DNA of 64,000 nt, from the NCBI GenBank assembly GCA_034421095.1, contig DAOUKR010000033.1, positions 62,001-126,000 on the forward strand. The letters run 5' to 3'. The stretch's first letter is position 1. Every line of letters begins with the position of its first letter. The position numbers and the translations under genes were made by a program. This document shows, piece after piece, positions 8,601 to 16,121 of this stretch. The stretch is from JAGWBG01 sp034421095. GTDB lineage: Bacteria; Chloroflexota; Dehalococcoidia; Lucifugimonadales; JAGWBF01. The notes beneath the pieces are model-generated. The model saw only the letters and a program-made list of their open reading frames with translations. It ran no database searches and was not told where the DNA came from.

Positions 8601-9161
8601 CGGAATCTCAACGCCCATCTCCCTCTGGTAGCCCAGGGATACCCACCGAGAGAGCAAGTCACCCAGATGCACCCGCTCACCTACTCTCAGGGTATGCCAG
8701 GTGTCCCCCAGGGTTTCCGGGGAGAGGGTCTTGGTCAGTGCGCCAAGAGCAGACGCCACCACCAGAGGCCCTTGGTTGCTCTCGGAGTTTCCCGACGCAG
8801 ATGTGCCGGGACGTGGCGACTGGTGAAGGGCGGCAAGGGCCAGCATCCTCTGATTGTTGGTGGCGGCATCGGCAACCAGGCGCTCGAAGGGCAAGATTTC
8901 CGGTTCAGGAAATAGGTATACGGGGCTTTCCTCCCCCAGGTAGGAGAGCAGATGGTCGTGAAGGCGGCGTGCGTCTTCGGGCCGTGGCACAATGGCGAGC
9001 AAAGGGGTACCAAGGTGGCACCACAGGGCAGCCATCAGGAATGGTCCGGCTGCTTCCGGGGCCGCCATCTGGTGGACCATCCGGCCTGAGCCGATGTCTC
9101 CCAGCAGGCGCTGGTAGGCGGGATGGTCGTCAAGTATCTCAAAGAGACCTTTCAGACTCAT
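5631..9161 (-). CDS. mfd: Transcription-repair coupling factor Mfd
   Basis: An 1176-residue SF2 translocase that removes RNA polymerase stalled at DNA lesions and recruits UvrA. In order: a UvrB-like N-terminal region, a CarD-like RNA polymerase interaction domain starting near residue 500 (GGYVVHVDHGVARFAG ... LYVPTEHLDRVSPYL), Walker A GDVGYGKTEVAL near 651, the DEEQ box VVVDEEQRFG near 748, motif VI LRGRVGRG near 919, and a C-terminal TRCF domain. The start at ATG 9161 (MSLKGLFEILDDH) is chosen over an upstream in-frame codon because the extension runs into repeat sequence. No convincing Shine-Dalgarno precedes it. Confidence 0.97.
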   Translation of the reverse strand: MSLKGLFEILDDHPAYQRLLGDIGSGRMVHQMAAPEAAGPFLMAALWCHLGTPLLAIVPRPEDARRLHDHLLSYLGEESPVYLFPEPEILPFERLVADAATNNQRMLALAALHQSPRPGTSASGNSESNQGPLVVASALGALTKTLSPETLGDTWHTLRVGERVHLGDLLSRWVSLGYQREMGVEIPGSFSQRGGIIDIYPPSSPLPARIELWGDEIDSIRLFDPGSQRSVRTVESITVFPATEILPSLADWDRVSRLISRMDSSRCTPAARERFEEEITSIYSGQGVEELSLYNGLLNCGQLTDHLPANGLLVFVRDGEIESEAMNIAHRTDQLRTSREARGDLPTNFPTPHLSWGDFSSSVESRPRLLMESWTSGGDSLDFQPAPSYYGRQSQLADDVRHMLGEGRRVVVVSRHAQRLSEVFAQEAGIGAAILPGLDFPPDPGSLSMLAGSMREGWSLPLAEGSGLVLLSDSEIFGASKERRPRRRTPVKRGAFLSELTPGGYVVHVDHGVARFAGTEQMESGEEQKEYLVLEYAERDKLYVPTEHLDRVSPYLATNDQPPNLTRLGTAEWGRVKERAKHAARELAQELLDTYASRQVAEGHAFSPDSPWQRELEDSFPYEETPDQERTIEEVKQEMEEAKPMDRLVCGDVGYGKTEVALRAAFKTVNDGMQVGLLVPTTVLAQQHYSTFSERLSPFPMRVEVLSRFRSRKEQQDVIEGLKLGAVDIVIGTHRLLQKDVRFKNLGLVVVDEEQRFGVAHKERLKRMRREVDILTLSATPIPRTLYMGLSGIRDMSTMETPPEERMPVKTYVSERSDDVIKEAILRELERGGQTFFLHNRVQTIRRVAYDLGQLVPQARIAIGHGRMSEEELEEVMIAFTQGEIDVLVCTTIIESGLDIPNANTLIIDRSDRFGLSQLYQLRGRVGRGSHRAYTYLLVPRGRRITEAAGKRLKAILEAAELGAGFRIAMRDLEIRGAGNILGSEQSGHVHAVGFELYSQILNEAVADIRAGQGDSAPVEDLPQSPAKVSLSLSAHIPESYVSHLPTRLAIYQRLTKVQHRQEIEDIREELRDRFGTLPSVVDDLLYLVGLKHLAGEAGIESINQSGSTVTFILLEAVGGARIALEKALGPTARVGNQQVHINMRRAGDQWKESLVRTLERLMAFRKRLQAVGVPQ

Positions 9162-9193
9162 AAGATTGGTACAGCCACGGTATATCCCGTTCC

Positions 9194-9455
9194 TGTCATT
9201 CCGAGTCCGCCTGTGGCGGACTCGGAATCTAAAGGCCTCCTGCAAAAGAACGGCCCGAACAGCAACCTATTTTAGATTCCTTCCGCCTCAGGCGGACTCC
9301 GCTCCTCGGAATGACCATGTGCATCAAACGTATCAAGGGAGAGGAGGCTTGGGACACCACTTTAGAAGCACCCTCTGAGGCATCGTAGCTTTGTGGGCAT
9401 AGCCCTTAGATTCCTTCCGCCTCCGGCGGGCTGCGCTCCGTTCGGAATGACAGTG
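9194..9455. repeat. Cluster of REP-like palindromic repeats upstream of mfd
   Basis: Three copies fill most of the 390-base gap between mfd and the MoaD-like gene: 9194-9231 (CCGAGTCCGCC/GGCGGACTCGG arms with GTCATT at one end), about 9272-9316, and about 9408-9455 (ATTCCTTCCGCCTCCGGCGG ... TTCGGAATGAC). I see no gene here. Confidence 0.75.
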
Positions 9456-9549
9456 GGCGCGCTTCTTTCTTGTGCGCCGAGGCGTAAGGCCGGAATGACC
9501 GGATGGGAATTGCAGGCTATTTTCATAGTAGTAATATCCGGGCGAGCGC

Positions 9550-9828
9550 CTATAGCCTATCCAGGCTCCCTCCGCCGATGGCCGGCACAAAATGCACTTC
9601 GCTACCCTCGCCGACCTTTTCCAGCAGCCCCATGCGGGCTATCTCGCCGTCTATGGCCACGGAAACGTTGGGCCGGATTTGTCCGTCCTCCACTAGCCGC
9701 TCCTTGATTCCGGGGTATAGCTCCTCCAGGCCGTCAATTATCTGGCGCACGTTCCTCGCTTCAATGGCGACCTGCTTCACTCCCCCGGTCAGGGGTTGGA
9801 GCATGGTGGGTATGAACACGGTTGGCAT
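9550..9828 (-). CDS. MoaD/ThiS-family beta-grasp protein with residues after Gly-Gly
   Basis: A 92-residue ubiquitin-like protein: MPTVFIPTMLQPLTGG, the NVRQIIDGLEELYPGIKERL helix, PNVSVAIDGEIARM, and EGSEVHFVPAIGGGSLDRL. MoaD and ThiS normally end at Gly-Gly, where the sulfur is carried; here SLDRL follows, so the protein would need trimming, or it works unmodified. It starts 4 bases after the stop of a molybdenum hydroxylase catalytic subunit. A role in molybdopterin sulfur transfer or as a conjugated modifier is plausible by context but not shown. Confidence 0.82.
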   Translation of the reverse strand: MPTVFIPTMLQPLTGGVKQVAIEARNVRQIIDGLEELYPGIKERLVEDGQIRPNVSVAIDGEIARMGLLEKVGEGSEVHFVPAIGGGSLDRL

Positions 9829-9832
9829 GGTC

Positions 9833-12127
9833 TTAGCCCTTCCCTCCCCCGTCCTTCTCCCAGAGCGCCTCCAAGACTTTGCCGGGAGACATGGGGGTGT
9901 TATGCAGCCGGACGCCTATGGCCCGGTAGATGGCGTTGGAGATGGCGGGCACGGGAGGCACTATGGGGACCTCTCCCGTTCCCCGGACCCCGTAGGGGTG
10001 TCCGGGGTTCGCCACCTCCACGATTACCGTATCCATCATGGGAAGGTCGAGGCTGGTGGGCATCCGGTAGTCCAGGAAGCTGGAGTTGACCATCTCTGCG
10101 TTATCGTTGAAGAAGTACTCCTCGTTCAGCGCCCACCCAATGCCCTGGACAGCGCCTCCCTGCATCTGCCCCTCAACGTAGCTGGGGTGGACAGCTTTAC
10201 CGGCGTCCTGCACGACAGTATATCTCAGGATCGTCACCTTCCCGGTGTCGGGGTCCACTTCCACGTCCACTATGCCGGTGGCGAAGGCCCCACCCACTCC
10301 CCTGGGGTTCACGGTGGCGCTGGCAATGATGAGGCCGCCGGTCCCGGGCAGCCGGGCTGCCAACTCCTTGAAGGTAAAGCGCAGTTCCGGGTCAGACTTG
10401 TGGGATATTACCCCCTCGGCATATTCCACGTCATCCAAAGAGGCCTCCCAGATGGTGGCGGCCCGCTCCCTCATCTTCTGCGTAACTTCCTGGGCAGCCT
10501 GGTAGGCGGCATAGCCGGTGGCGAAGGCGGTCCGGCTACCCCCGGTCACGGCTGTGTAGCCGATGGAATCGGTGTCCGCCACCGAGGGGCGAACATCTTC
10601 TGCGGCGATGCCCAGTACCTCCGCCGCTTGCATGGCCACGGCGGCCCGCGTCCCGCCGATGTCCGTAGACCCCTCCACCAGGGTCACGGTTCCGTCGGGG
10701 TTGACGCTGATGTTGCAGCTGGACTGGAGGCCAATGCCTCCCCAGAAACCGGTGCCGATGCCCCTGCCCCGGTTCGGACCTTCCAGGGGAGCCGAGTAAT
10801 GGGGGTGATTCTTGGTCGCCTCCAGCACCTCGACGAGGCCGATGCGAGGGTAGGTTGGCCCGTCCATCCGTCGGGTGCCCTCCTTGGAAGCATTGCGCAG
10901 CCGGAACTCTACGGGGTCCATCCCGATTTTCTCACATATCTCGTCTATCACGGTCTCCGTGGCGAAGGCGGCGTTGGGTGAGCCGGGTGCCCTGTATGCG
11001 GATGTCTTGGGCTTGTTTACCACAACGTCGTACCCGTCTATCTGCCCGTTTTCAAGGTTGTAAGGGGCAAACACGCACATGGTCCCCTGGGGTATGGGCG
11101 CTCCGGGGTATGCCCCGGCTTCGTAGGCCATGTAGGCTTGGGCAGCGGTTATGCGCCCGTCTTTGGTGGCCCCCATCTTGAGCCTGACGTAGGAGCCGCA
11201 GGTCGGCCCGGTGCCCTCGAATACCTCGGCCCGGCTCATTATCAGCTTGACCGGGCGGCCCGTCTTGCGGGATAGCAGGGCGGCTACAGGCTCCACGTAG
11301 ATGGTGATTTTTCCTCCAAACCCGCCGCCAATCTCCATGGGCACAACCTTGATGTCCGAGACGGGGATACGGAGTATCTCCGATGCTACGGACCTCACGA
11401 CGAAGGCCCCCTGGGTGCTGCACCAGATGGTCAGCTTGCCGTCGGCATTCCACAGGGCCGTGGCGTTCGTCGGCTCTATGTAGCCCTGGTGTACGGTAGC
11501 CATGTTATACTCCCGCTCCACGATGACGTCGGCCTCTTGAAACCCCTTCTCTACGTCGCCGACCACGTACTGGATGTGGTTGGCAACGTTACTGGGCACC
11601 TCCGCCTTATCCCCCAGGAAGGTGGTGAACAGGTCGTCATGGAGCAGGGGAGCGTCATCCTTCATACCGTCGGGGGCGCTGGTTACCGCAGGCAGTACCT
11701 CGTACTCCACGTCTATCAACGAGAGGGCTTCCTCGGCCACGTGGGGGCTAACTGCGGCTACGCCGGCCACCGCATGGCCCTTGTAGAGGACCTTGTCGTA
11801 GGCCAGCACGTTGTTGCTAAGGTACTTCAGGTTTGCGGCTCCCTCCCCCAGGTCTGCCAGCTTGTCCGGTGCGTAGGGGAGATCCTTGGCAGTCACCACG
11901 GCCTTGACTCCGGGATGGGCCAGGGCCTTGCTGACATCTATGGACTTGATACGCGCGTGGGCGTGGGGACTTCGCAGCACCTTGCCGTGCAGGAGCCCCG
12001 GCGGCTGGATGTCGGCCCCGTACTGGGCCCTTCCCGTGACTTTGTCGGTGCCGTCATGGCGAATGGGTCTTGTGCCTACCACGTTGTACTCCTGGGTTGA
12101 TAGCACCACGTTAGAAGAAGAGTCCAC
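9833..12127 (-). CDS. Molybdenum hydroxylase large (molybdopterin-binding) subunit, copy 1
   Basis: A 764-residue catalytic subunit of the xanthine dehydrogenase/CoxL superfamily. Landmarks: GRAQYGADIQPPG near the start, VEREYNMATVHQGYIEP, VPMEIGGGFGGKITIY, TSAYRAPGSPNAAFATE, and the active-site glutamate segment VRGTGEVPIVPP near the C-terminus. The loop AYRAPG is unlike the AYRCSFR loop of form I CO dehydrogenase, so CO oxidation is unlikely; the substrate is probably an N-heterocycle or other organic. The start GTG 12127 is chosen because GGAGGT lies 6 bases upstream and because it aligns with the start of copy 2. It is followed within 5 bases by the MoaD-like gene. Confidence 0.92.
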   Translation of the reverse strand: MDSSSNVVLSTQEYNVVGTRPIRHDGTDKVTGRAQYGADIQPPGLLHGKVLRSPHAHARIKSIDVSKALAHPGVKAVVTAKDLPYAPDKLADLGEGAANLKYLSNNVLAYDKVLYKGHAVAGVAAVSPHVAEEALSLIDVEYEVLPAVTSAPDGMKDDAPLLHDDLFTTFLGDKAEVPSNVANHIQYVVGDVEKGFQEADVIVEREYNMATVHQGYIEPTNATALWNADGKLTIWCSTQGAFVVRSVASEILRIPVSDIKVVPMEIGGGFGGKITIYVEPVAALLSRKTGRPVKLIMSRAEVFEGTGPTCGSYVRLKMGATKDGRITAAQAYMAYEAGAYPGAPIPQGTMCVFAPYNLENGQIDGYDVVVNKPKTSAYRAPGSPNAAFATETVIDEICEKIGMDPVEFRLRNASKEGTRRMDGPTYPRIGLVEVLEATKNHPHYSAPLEGPNRGRGIGTGFWGGIGLQSSCNISVNPDGTVTLVEGSTDIGGTRAAVAMQAAEVLGIAAEDVRPSVADTDSIGYTAVTGGSRTAFATGYAAYQAAQEVTQKMRERAATIWEASLDDVEYAEGVISHKSDPELRFTFKELAARLPGTGGLIIASATVNPRGVGGAFATGIVDVEVDPDTGKVTILRYTVVQDAGKAVHPSYVEGQMQGGAVQGIGWALNEEYFFNDNAEMVNSSFLDYRMPTSLDLPMMDTVIVEVANPGHPYGVRGTGEVPIVPPVPAISNAIYRAIGVRLHNTPMSPGKVLEALWEKDGGGKG

Positions 12128-12310
12128 GTCGTTACCTCCGTCCGTCTGTTTCTCAATCATCAAAGGCAGCAGCAGGTACTCGCCGCCGCGCAACAACTCC
12201 CACCGGAAGATTATAACACTGTACGGGAGGGATTAGAACGATGCCACCCGCCCCGCAAGACCTTTACAAAGGAAATTATATACCGAATTACACGAAGCAC
12301 CAAGCATATA

Positions 12311-12337
12311 GGGGGGATGAAATGATTTCATCCCCCC
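12311..12337. terminator. Perfect palindrome, possible terminator of the PaREP1-like gene
   Basis: GGGGGGATGAAAT and ATTTCATCCCCCC form 13-base complementary arms around a single G. It lies downstream of the PaREP1-like gene and upstream of hydroxylase copy 1, both on the minus strand. The following sequence is AT-rich but has no clean U-run, so terminator function is tentative. Apart from this hairpin I see nothing in 12128-12418. Confidence 0.5.
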
Positions 12338-12418
12338 TTATGACAATCCGGCATCTGTTACGTGATACTTGTCGTATCGGTGTGACAGGGCTTATTTTCT
12401 CCCGGTACACATTGGAGA

Positions 12419-12814
12419 TTAGTGTGCTAGCTTTTCCTCTGTCAGCGGAGTCAAGATGTCCAATAACTCCGCCACACTCTCGAGGTCCTGCCCGATTATA
12501 TCCGCATCCAGGAATATCTTGCGCTTGTAATAGTTGCCATGCAGGTCATTGGCGATACCCCGCAAACCCCGCAATTTGTCATTGCCAGTCAAACGGCCAG
12601 CCTGATTTATCACCGTATTGAAGTCCGCATGGGAATCATATTCCCAACCCTGGGCTTCTGCCACGGCTTTCGCCATGTGCGCTGCCGCTCCCCAGCCTTT
12701 CTCTGAAGCTTGATGCAAGTCACCATTGTCAAGGTACTCTCTACCCTTCTGCAAAAAGTCCCACGCCTGGTTACGATAGTCCTGTACCTCGCTCGTCGTC
12801 ATAACCGGTATCAT
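12419..12814 (-). CDS. PaREP1-like / HEPN-fold protein
   Basis: A 131-residue helical protein: EVQDYRNQAWDFLQKGREYL, then NGDLHQASEKGWGAAAHMAKAVAEAQGW, then YDSHADFNTVINQAG, then a GNYYKRKIFLDADIIGQDLESVAELL helix. This pattern (an AxEKxWGAxxxxxKAxA helix followed by a WxxxSH turn) is what I recall of the PaREP1 family, first described as repeated genes in Pyrobaculum and related to HEPN helical bundles. Function is unknown. It has lower G+C than its neighbours and sits inside the molybdenum hydroxylase cluster, which suggests a later insertion. Confidence 0.65.
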   Translation of the reverse strand: MIPVMTTSEVQDYRNQAWDFLQKGREYLDNGDLHQASEKGWGAAAHMAKAVAEAQGWEYDSHADFNTVINQAGRLTGNDKLRGLRGIANDLHGNYYKRKIFLDADIIGQDLESVAELLDILTPLTEEKLAH

Positions 12815-12866
12815 TGCTATATTGTTGACGTTACGTCTACTTTATCTCTAACTGTTAACAAATTAC

Positions 12867-12895
12867 AGTGTATATTGTGCCTATATGTGTATCAA
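12867..12895 (-). promoter_or_regulatory. Possible promoter of the PaREP1-like gene
   Basis: On the minus strand TTGATA (12895-12890) and TACACT (12872-12867) are 17 bases apart in an AT-rich stretch about 55 bases upstream of the gene. Both boxes match consensus only in part. Confidence 0.45.
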
Positions 12896-12969
12896 CGAGA
12901 AGGGGGATGGAGCGGTGAATGAGAAGGGACTCGGGAAAGGCTCCGTCGCCCCGGCCCCTATCGGAGGAG

Positions 12970-13506
12970 CTAGTGGCGCGGGTTTTTGAGGCTCTCCAGC
13001 ACCCCGCTTGCAAGCTCGGCCAGCGACCCACATGCAACCCGGTGCTTTGTCATGCCGGTCACGGCTTCCAGGGCCTCCGGGGCCAACGAGTCCTCGCCGG
13101 CCTCCGCCGCACCCTCAATCATGGATAGCATCTCGACCCACAGTCGGTTGCCGTCATCTCCATCGCCGCCGGGCAATGGGAGCGCGTAGGCGGTGTCGGC
13201 CGACGACTCCGGGTACAACACCAGGGTTGGCGTAGACCCGGCGGAAGGCAGTCCGAACTCGGCCAGGAGTCTTCTTGAAGTGCTGGAGACGCCGTGTTGT
13301 CCGAAGATTACCAGGTGCCGGAACATGGCCCCGTGAGCCTCAAAGCTGGAGCGGTAGTCGCGGAATATGGCATGGGCCATCTTATCTTCAGGGGACACCA
13401 GGAATATGGCATGTGCGGGAAACCTGCCCGCACCATCGGTGCACAGGCCCCCGCACCATCGCTCCAGTTTATCCAAATCGTGACTGTCTGCGTGGCTGGT
13501 AGTCAT
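12970..13506 (-). CDS. Unknown protein, possibly thioredoxin-fold
   Basis: A 178-residue soluble protein that I do not recognise. The middle reads as alternating strands and helices: AHAIFLVSPEDKMAHAIFRD, AMFRHLVIFGQHGVSSTSRRLLAEFGL, then STPTLVLYPESS. The last resembles the cis-proline loop and following strand of thioredoxin-fold proteins, but no CxxC motif is present. It starts 25 bases after the stop of hydroxylase copy 2, so it is likely cotranscribed with that operon. A maturation or chaperone role would be a guess. Confidence 0.6.
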   Translation of the reverse strand: MTTSHADSHDLDKLERWCGGLCTDGAGRFPAHAIFLVSPEDKMAHAIFRDYRSSFEAHGAMFRHLVIFGQHGVSSTSRRLLAEFGLPSAGSTPTLVLYPESSADTAYALPLPGGDGDDGNRLWVEMLSMIEGAAEAGEDSLAPEALEAVTGMTKHRVACGSLAELASGVLESLKNPRH

Positions 13507-13531
13507 TCCGGTGGGCGCGATGCCCCTCGCC

Positions 13532-15856
13532 CTACTTCTCCTCTTCCCACAGTGCCTTCAGGATGTTGCCCGGCGACATGGGCAGGACGTTCATCCGCAC
13601 ACCAATCGCGTCGTAGATGGCGTTGGCTATGGCGGCCATGGGAGGTACTATTGGTATCTCCCCCACGCCCCGCACTCCGTAGGGGTGGCCGGGATTCGCC
13701 ACCTCCACTATCACCGTATCTATCATGGGCAGGTCAAGGCTCGTGGGCATTCGGTAGTCCAGAAAGCTGGAGTTTGCCATCTCGCCCTTGTCGTTGAAGA
13801 AGTACTCCTCGTTCAGTGCCCAGCCGATGCCCTGGGACACGCCACCCTGCATCTGCCCCTCCACATAGCTGGGATGGATGGCCTTCCCCGCATCCTGCAG
13901 CGCAGTGTAGCGCAGGATGTCCACCTTGCCCGTATCAGGGTCTACCTCCACGTCAACTATGTGGAGCGCAAAAGCGCCTCCCACGCCCCCCGGCGATACG
14001 TTGGCCCGTCCTACAATGGGGCCTCCGGTGGCGTTCAGCCTGCCGGCCATCTCCTTGAAGGTGAGGCGCAGTTCGGGGTCCGACTTGTGGGAGAGCACCC
14101 CGTCGGAGTATTCCACGTCGTCGGGGGATACGTCCCAGATGGTGGCGGCCCGCTCAATCATTTGCCGCCTGATGTCGTAGGCCGCCTCGTAGCAGGCCCA
14201 CCCGGTCTTGAAGGCGACGCCACTCCCACCGGTCATAGAGGTGAAGCCCACCGAGTCGGTGTCTCCCACCATGGGCTTCACGTCCTCGGCGGCGATGCCC
14301 AGCACTTCGGCAAGCTGCATGGCCACGGCCGCCCTCGTACCCCCGATGTCGGGCGACCCCTCGACCAGGCTGATGGTCCCGTCGGCGTTGACGCTGGCCG
14401 TGGCGCTGGACGGCCCTGCGCCATTGAACCAGAACCCGCTGGCCACACCCCTGCCCCGGCGAAGCCCGGAAGGCCCCACCTTCTCCAAGGGAGCGGCGTA
14501 ATGGCCATGTTCCTTGCCTGCCTGGACCATCTCCAGGTAGCCTATCCGGGGAAATCTGGGGCCGGTAACCCGGCGGGTGCCCTCTTTGGCCCCGTTGATG
14601 AGGCGAAATTCGAGGGGGTCCATGCCAATTTTCTCGCATATCTCGTCTATGACCGTCTCTGCGGCGAAGGCGGCTCCGGGCGCGCCGGGTGCCCGGTAGG
14701 CTGCGGTCTTGGGCTTGTTGGATACTACGTCGTAGCCCTCCACGTGGGCGTTGGCGAGGTCGTAGGGGCCGAAGATGCACTGGGTTCCCGGGTTCACGGG
14801 CGAGCCGGGATAGGCCCCCGCTTCATAGGCAAGGACGGCCTCCGCCGCGGTGATGCGCCCGTCCCTCTTGGCCCCCATCTTCACCCGCATGTAGCTGCCT
14901 GAGGTGGGGCCGGTGCCCTCGAACACCTCGGACCGGCTCATTGTCAGCTTTACGGGTTGTCCCGTCTTCTTGGATAGGGCCGCCGCAACCGGCTCCAGGT
15001 ATACCAGGGTCTTCCCGCCGAACCCGCCGCCAATCTCCAGGGGGATTACCTTGATTTTGGATACGGGGATGCCCAGGATGTCGGCGGACTGGTCCCTTAT
15101 GTTGAAGTGCCCCTGGGAGCTGCACCAGATGGTGAGGTTGCCGTCGGCGCTCCACAGTGCCGTGGCGCTATGAGGCTCGATGTAGCCCTGGTGGACCGAT
15201 GCCGTGTTGTATTCCCGCTCCACGATGACGTCGGCCTCTTTGAACCCCGCCTCCATGTCACCTATCTCAAACACGAAATGATTGGATATGTTGGAGCCTT
15301 TGCCCGCGTCGTCTTCCTCCCGCAGGCCGCCGGGCCTCAGTGCCGGGTTGGAGAGGGTTGCCAGCCTCTCGTGGAGCACGGGGGCATCCTCTTTCATGGC
15401 ATCCAGCACGTTAATCACCGGAGGCAGGACCTCGTAGTCCACGTCTATCAGGGACAATGCCTCCTCGGCGACATGGGAGCTTGTTGCGGCCACCGCCGCC
15501 ACGGAGTGGCCCCTGTAGAGGGCCTTGTCGGCGGCGAGGCAGTTGTTGCTCAGAAACTTCAGGTTTACCATAGCCCCCTCGCCCAGGTCTGCCACCTTGC
15601 CCGAGGGTTGGGGAAGGTCTGCCGAGGTCACCACGGCCTTCACCCCCGGCAGGGCCAGGGCGCGGCTGGCGTCAATGGACTTGATGCGGGCGTGGGGATG
15701 GGGGCTTCTCAGTATTTTGCCGTAGAGAAGCCCGGGCAACTGGATATCGGCCCCGTACTGGGCACGGCCGGTCACCTTGTCCGTGCCATCATGACGGATG
15801 GGCCTTGTGCCCACCACGTTGTACTCCTGGGTAGACAATACTAGGTTGGAAGTCAT
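13532..15856 (-). CDS. Molybdenum hydroxylase large (molybdopterin-binding) subunit, copy 2
   Basis: A 774-residue paralogue of the subunit at 9833-12127; the two begin almost identically (VLSTQEYNVVGTRPIRHDG) and end with the same blocks. Visible landmarks are VIPLEIGGGFGGKTLVYLEP, AAYRAPGAPGAAFAAE and the active-site VRGVGEIPIVPP. GGAGAG precedes the ATG. It is separated from the 2Fe-2S subunit gene by a 265-base repeat-filled gap but lies on the same strand in the order FAD subunit, 2Fe-2S subunit, large subunit, so I take it as the partner in a heterotrimeric hydroxylase. The substrate is not determinable from sequence; AYRAPG argues against form I CO dehydrogenase. Confidence 0.93.
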   Translation of the reverse strand: MTSNLVLSTQEYNVVGTRPIRHDGTDKVTGRAQYGADIQLPGLLYGKILRSPHPHARIKSIDASRALALPGVKAVVTSADLPQPSGKVADLGEGAMVNLKFLSNNCLAADKALYRGHSVAAVAATSSHVAEEALSLIDVDYEVLPPVINVLDAMKEDAPVLHERLATLSNPALRPGGLREEDDAGKGSNISNHFVFEIGDMEAGFKEADVIVEREYNTASVHQGYIEPHSATALWSADGNLTIWCSSQGHFNIRDQSADILGIPVSKIKVIPLEIGGGFGGKTLVYLEPVAAALSKKTGQPVKLTMSRSEVFEGTGPTSGSYMRVKMGAKRDGRITAAEAVLAYEAGAYPGSPVNPGTQCIFGPYDLANAHVEGYDVVSNKPKTAAYRAPGAPGAAFAAETVIDEICEKIGMDPLEFRLINGAKEGTRRVTGPRFPRIGYLEMVQAGKEHGHYAAPLEKVGPSGLRRGRGVASGFWFNGAGPSSATASVNADGTISLVEGSPDIGGTRAAVAMQLAEVLGIAAEDVKPMVGDTDSVGFTSMTGGSGVAFKTGWACYEAAYDIRRQMIERAATIWDVSPDDVEYSDGVLSHKSDPELRLTFKEMAGRLNATGGPIVGRANVSPGGVGGAFALHIVDVEVDPDTGKVDILRYTALQDAGKAIHPSYVEGQMQGGVSQGIGWALNEEYFFNDKGEMANSSFLDYRMPTSLDLPMIDTVIVEVANPGHPYGVRGVGEIPIVPPMAAIANAIYDAIGVRMNVLPMSPGNILKALWEEEK

Positions 15857-15875
15857 GTCTTATCTCTCCATTCCT

Positions 15876-16115
15876 CCTCATCCTAACCTTCTCCCACCAG
15901 GGGAGAAGGCACTTTGGAGGGTGTTGCCTTATGGCATCCTGTCCCTTGATGGGACCCGCCTCGGCGGGCAGGAAGGATTGAGAGCCTGCCCCGTACTAGA
16001 TACGGAGTGGGGGTGACCCGCCTCGGCGGGCAGGTGCGATGGTGCTCCTATCCCCTCGGCAAGCTCAGGGCAAGCTCTAGCTTTCTCCTGCCAGGGGTGA
16101 AGGCACTTTGTTGAA
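15876..16115. repeat. Mixed repeat block inside the hydroxylase operon
   Basis: This gap between the 2Fe-2S and large subunit genes holds CTAACCTTCTCCCACCAGGG with GGGAGAAGG (a short hairpin family also seen near 38150 and 57890), a GGGACCCGCCTCGGCGGGCA element also present near 57808, and a CCTGCCCCGTACTAGATACG element of the REP-like family. Confidence 0.7.
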
Positions 16116-16121
16116 CACTCC

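Noticed and set aside
9194..9455. CRISPR-like array in the repeat cluster
   Set aside because: Repeats are palindromic, unequal in spacing and variable in sequence, with no unique spacers of constant length and no cas genes.
9503..10981. Plus-strand open frame of 492 codons
   Set aside because: It is antisense to the MoaD-like and hydroxylase genes and its composition follows from their high G+C codons.
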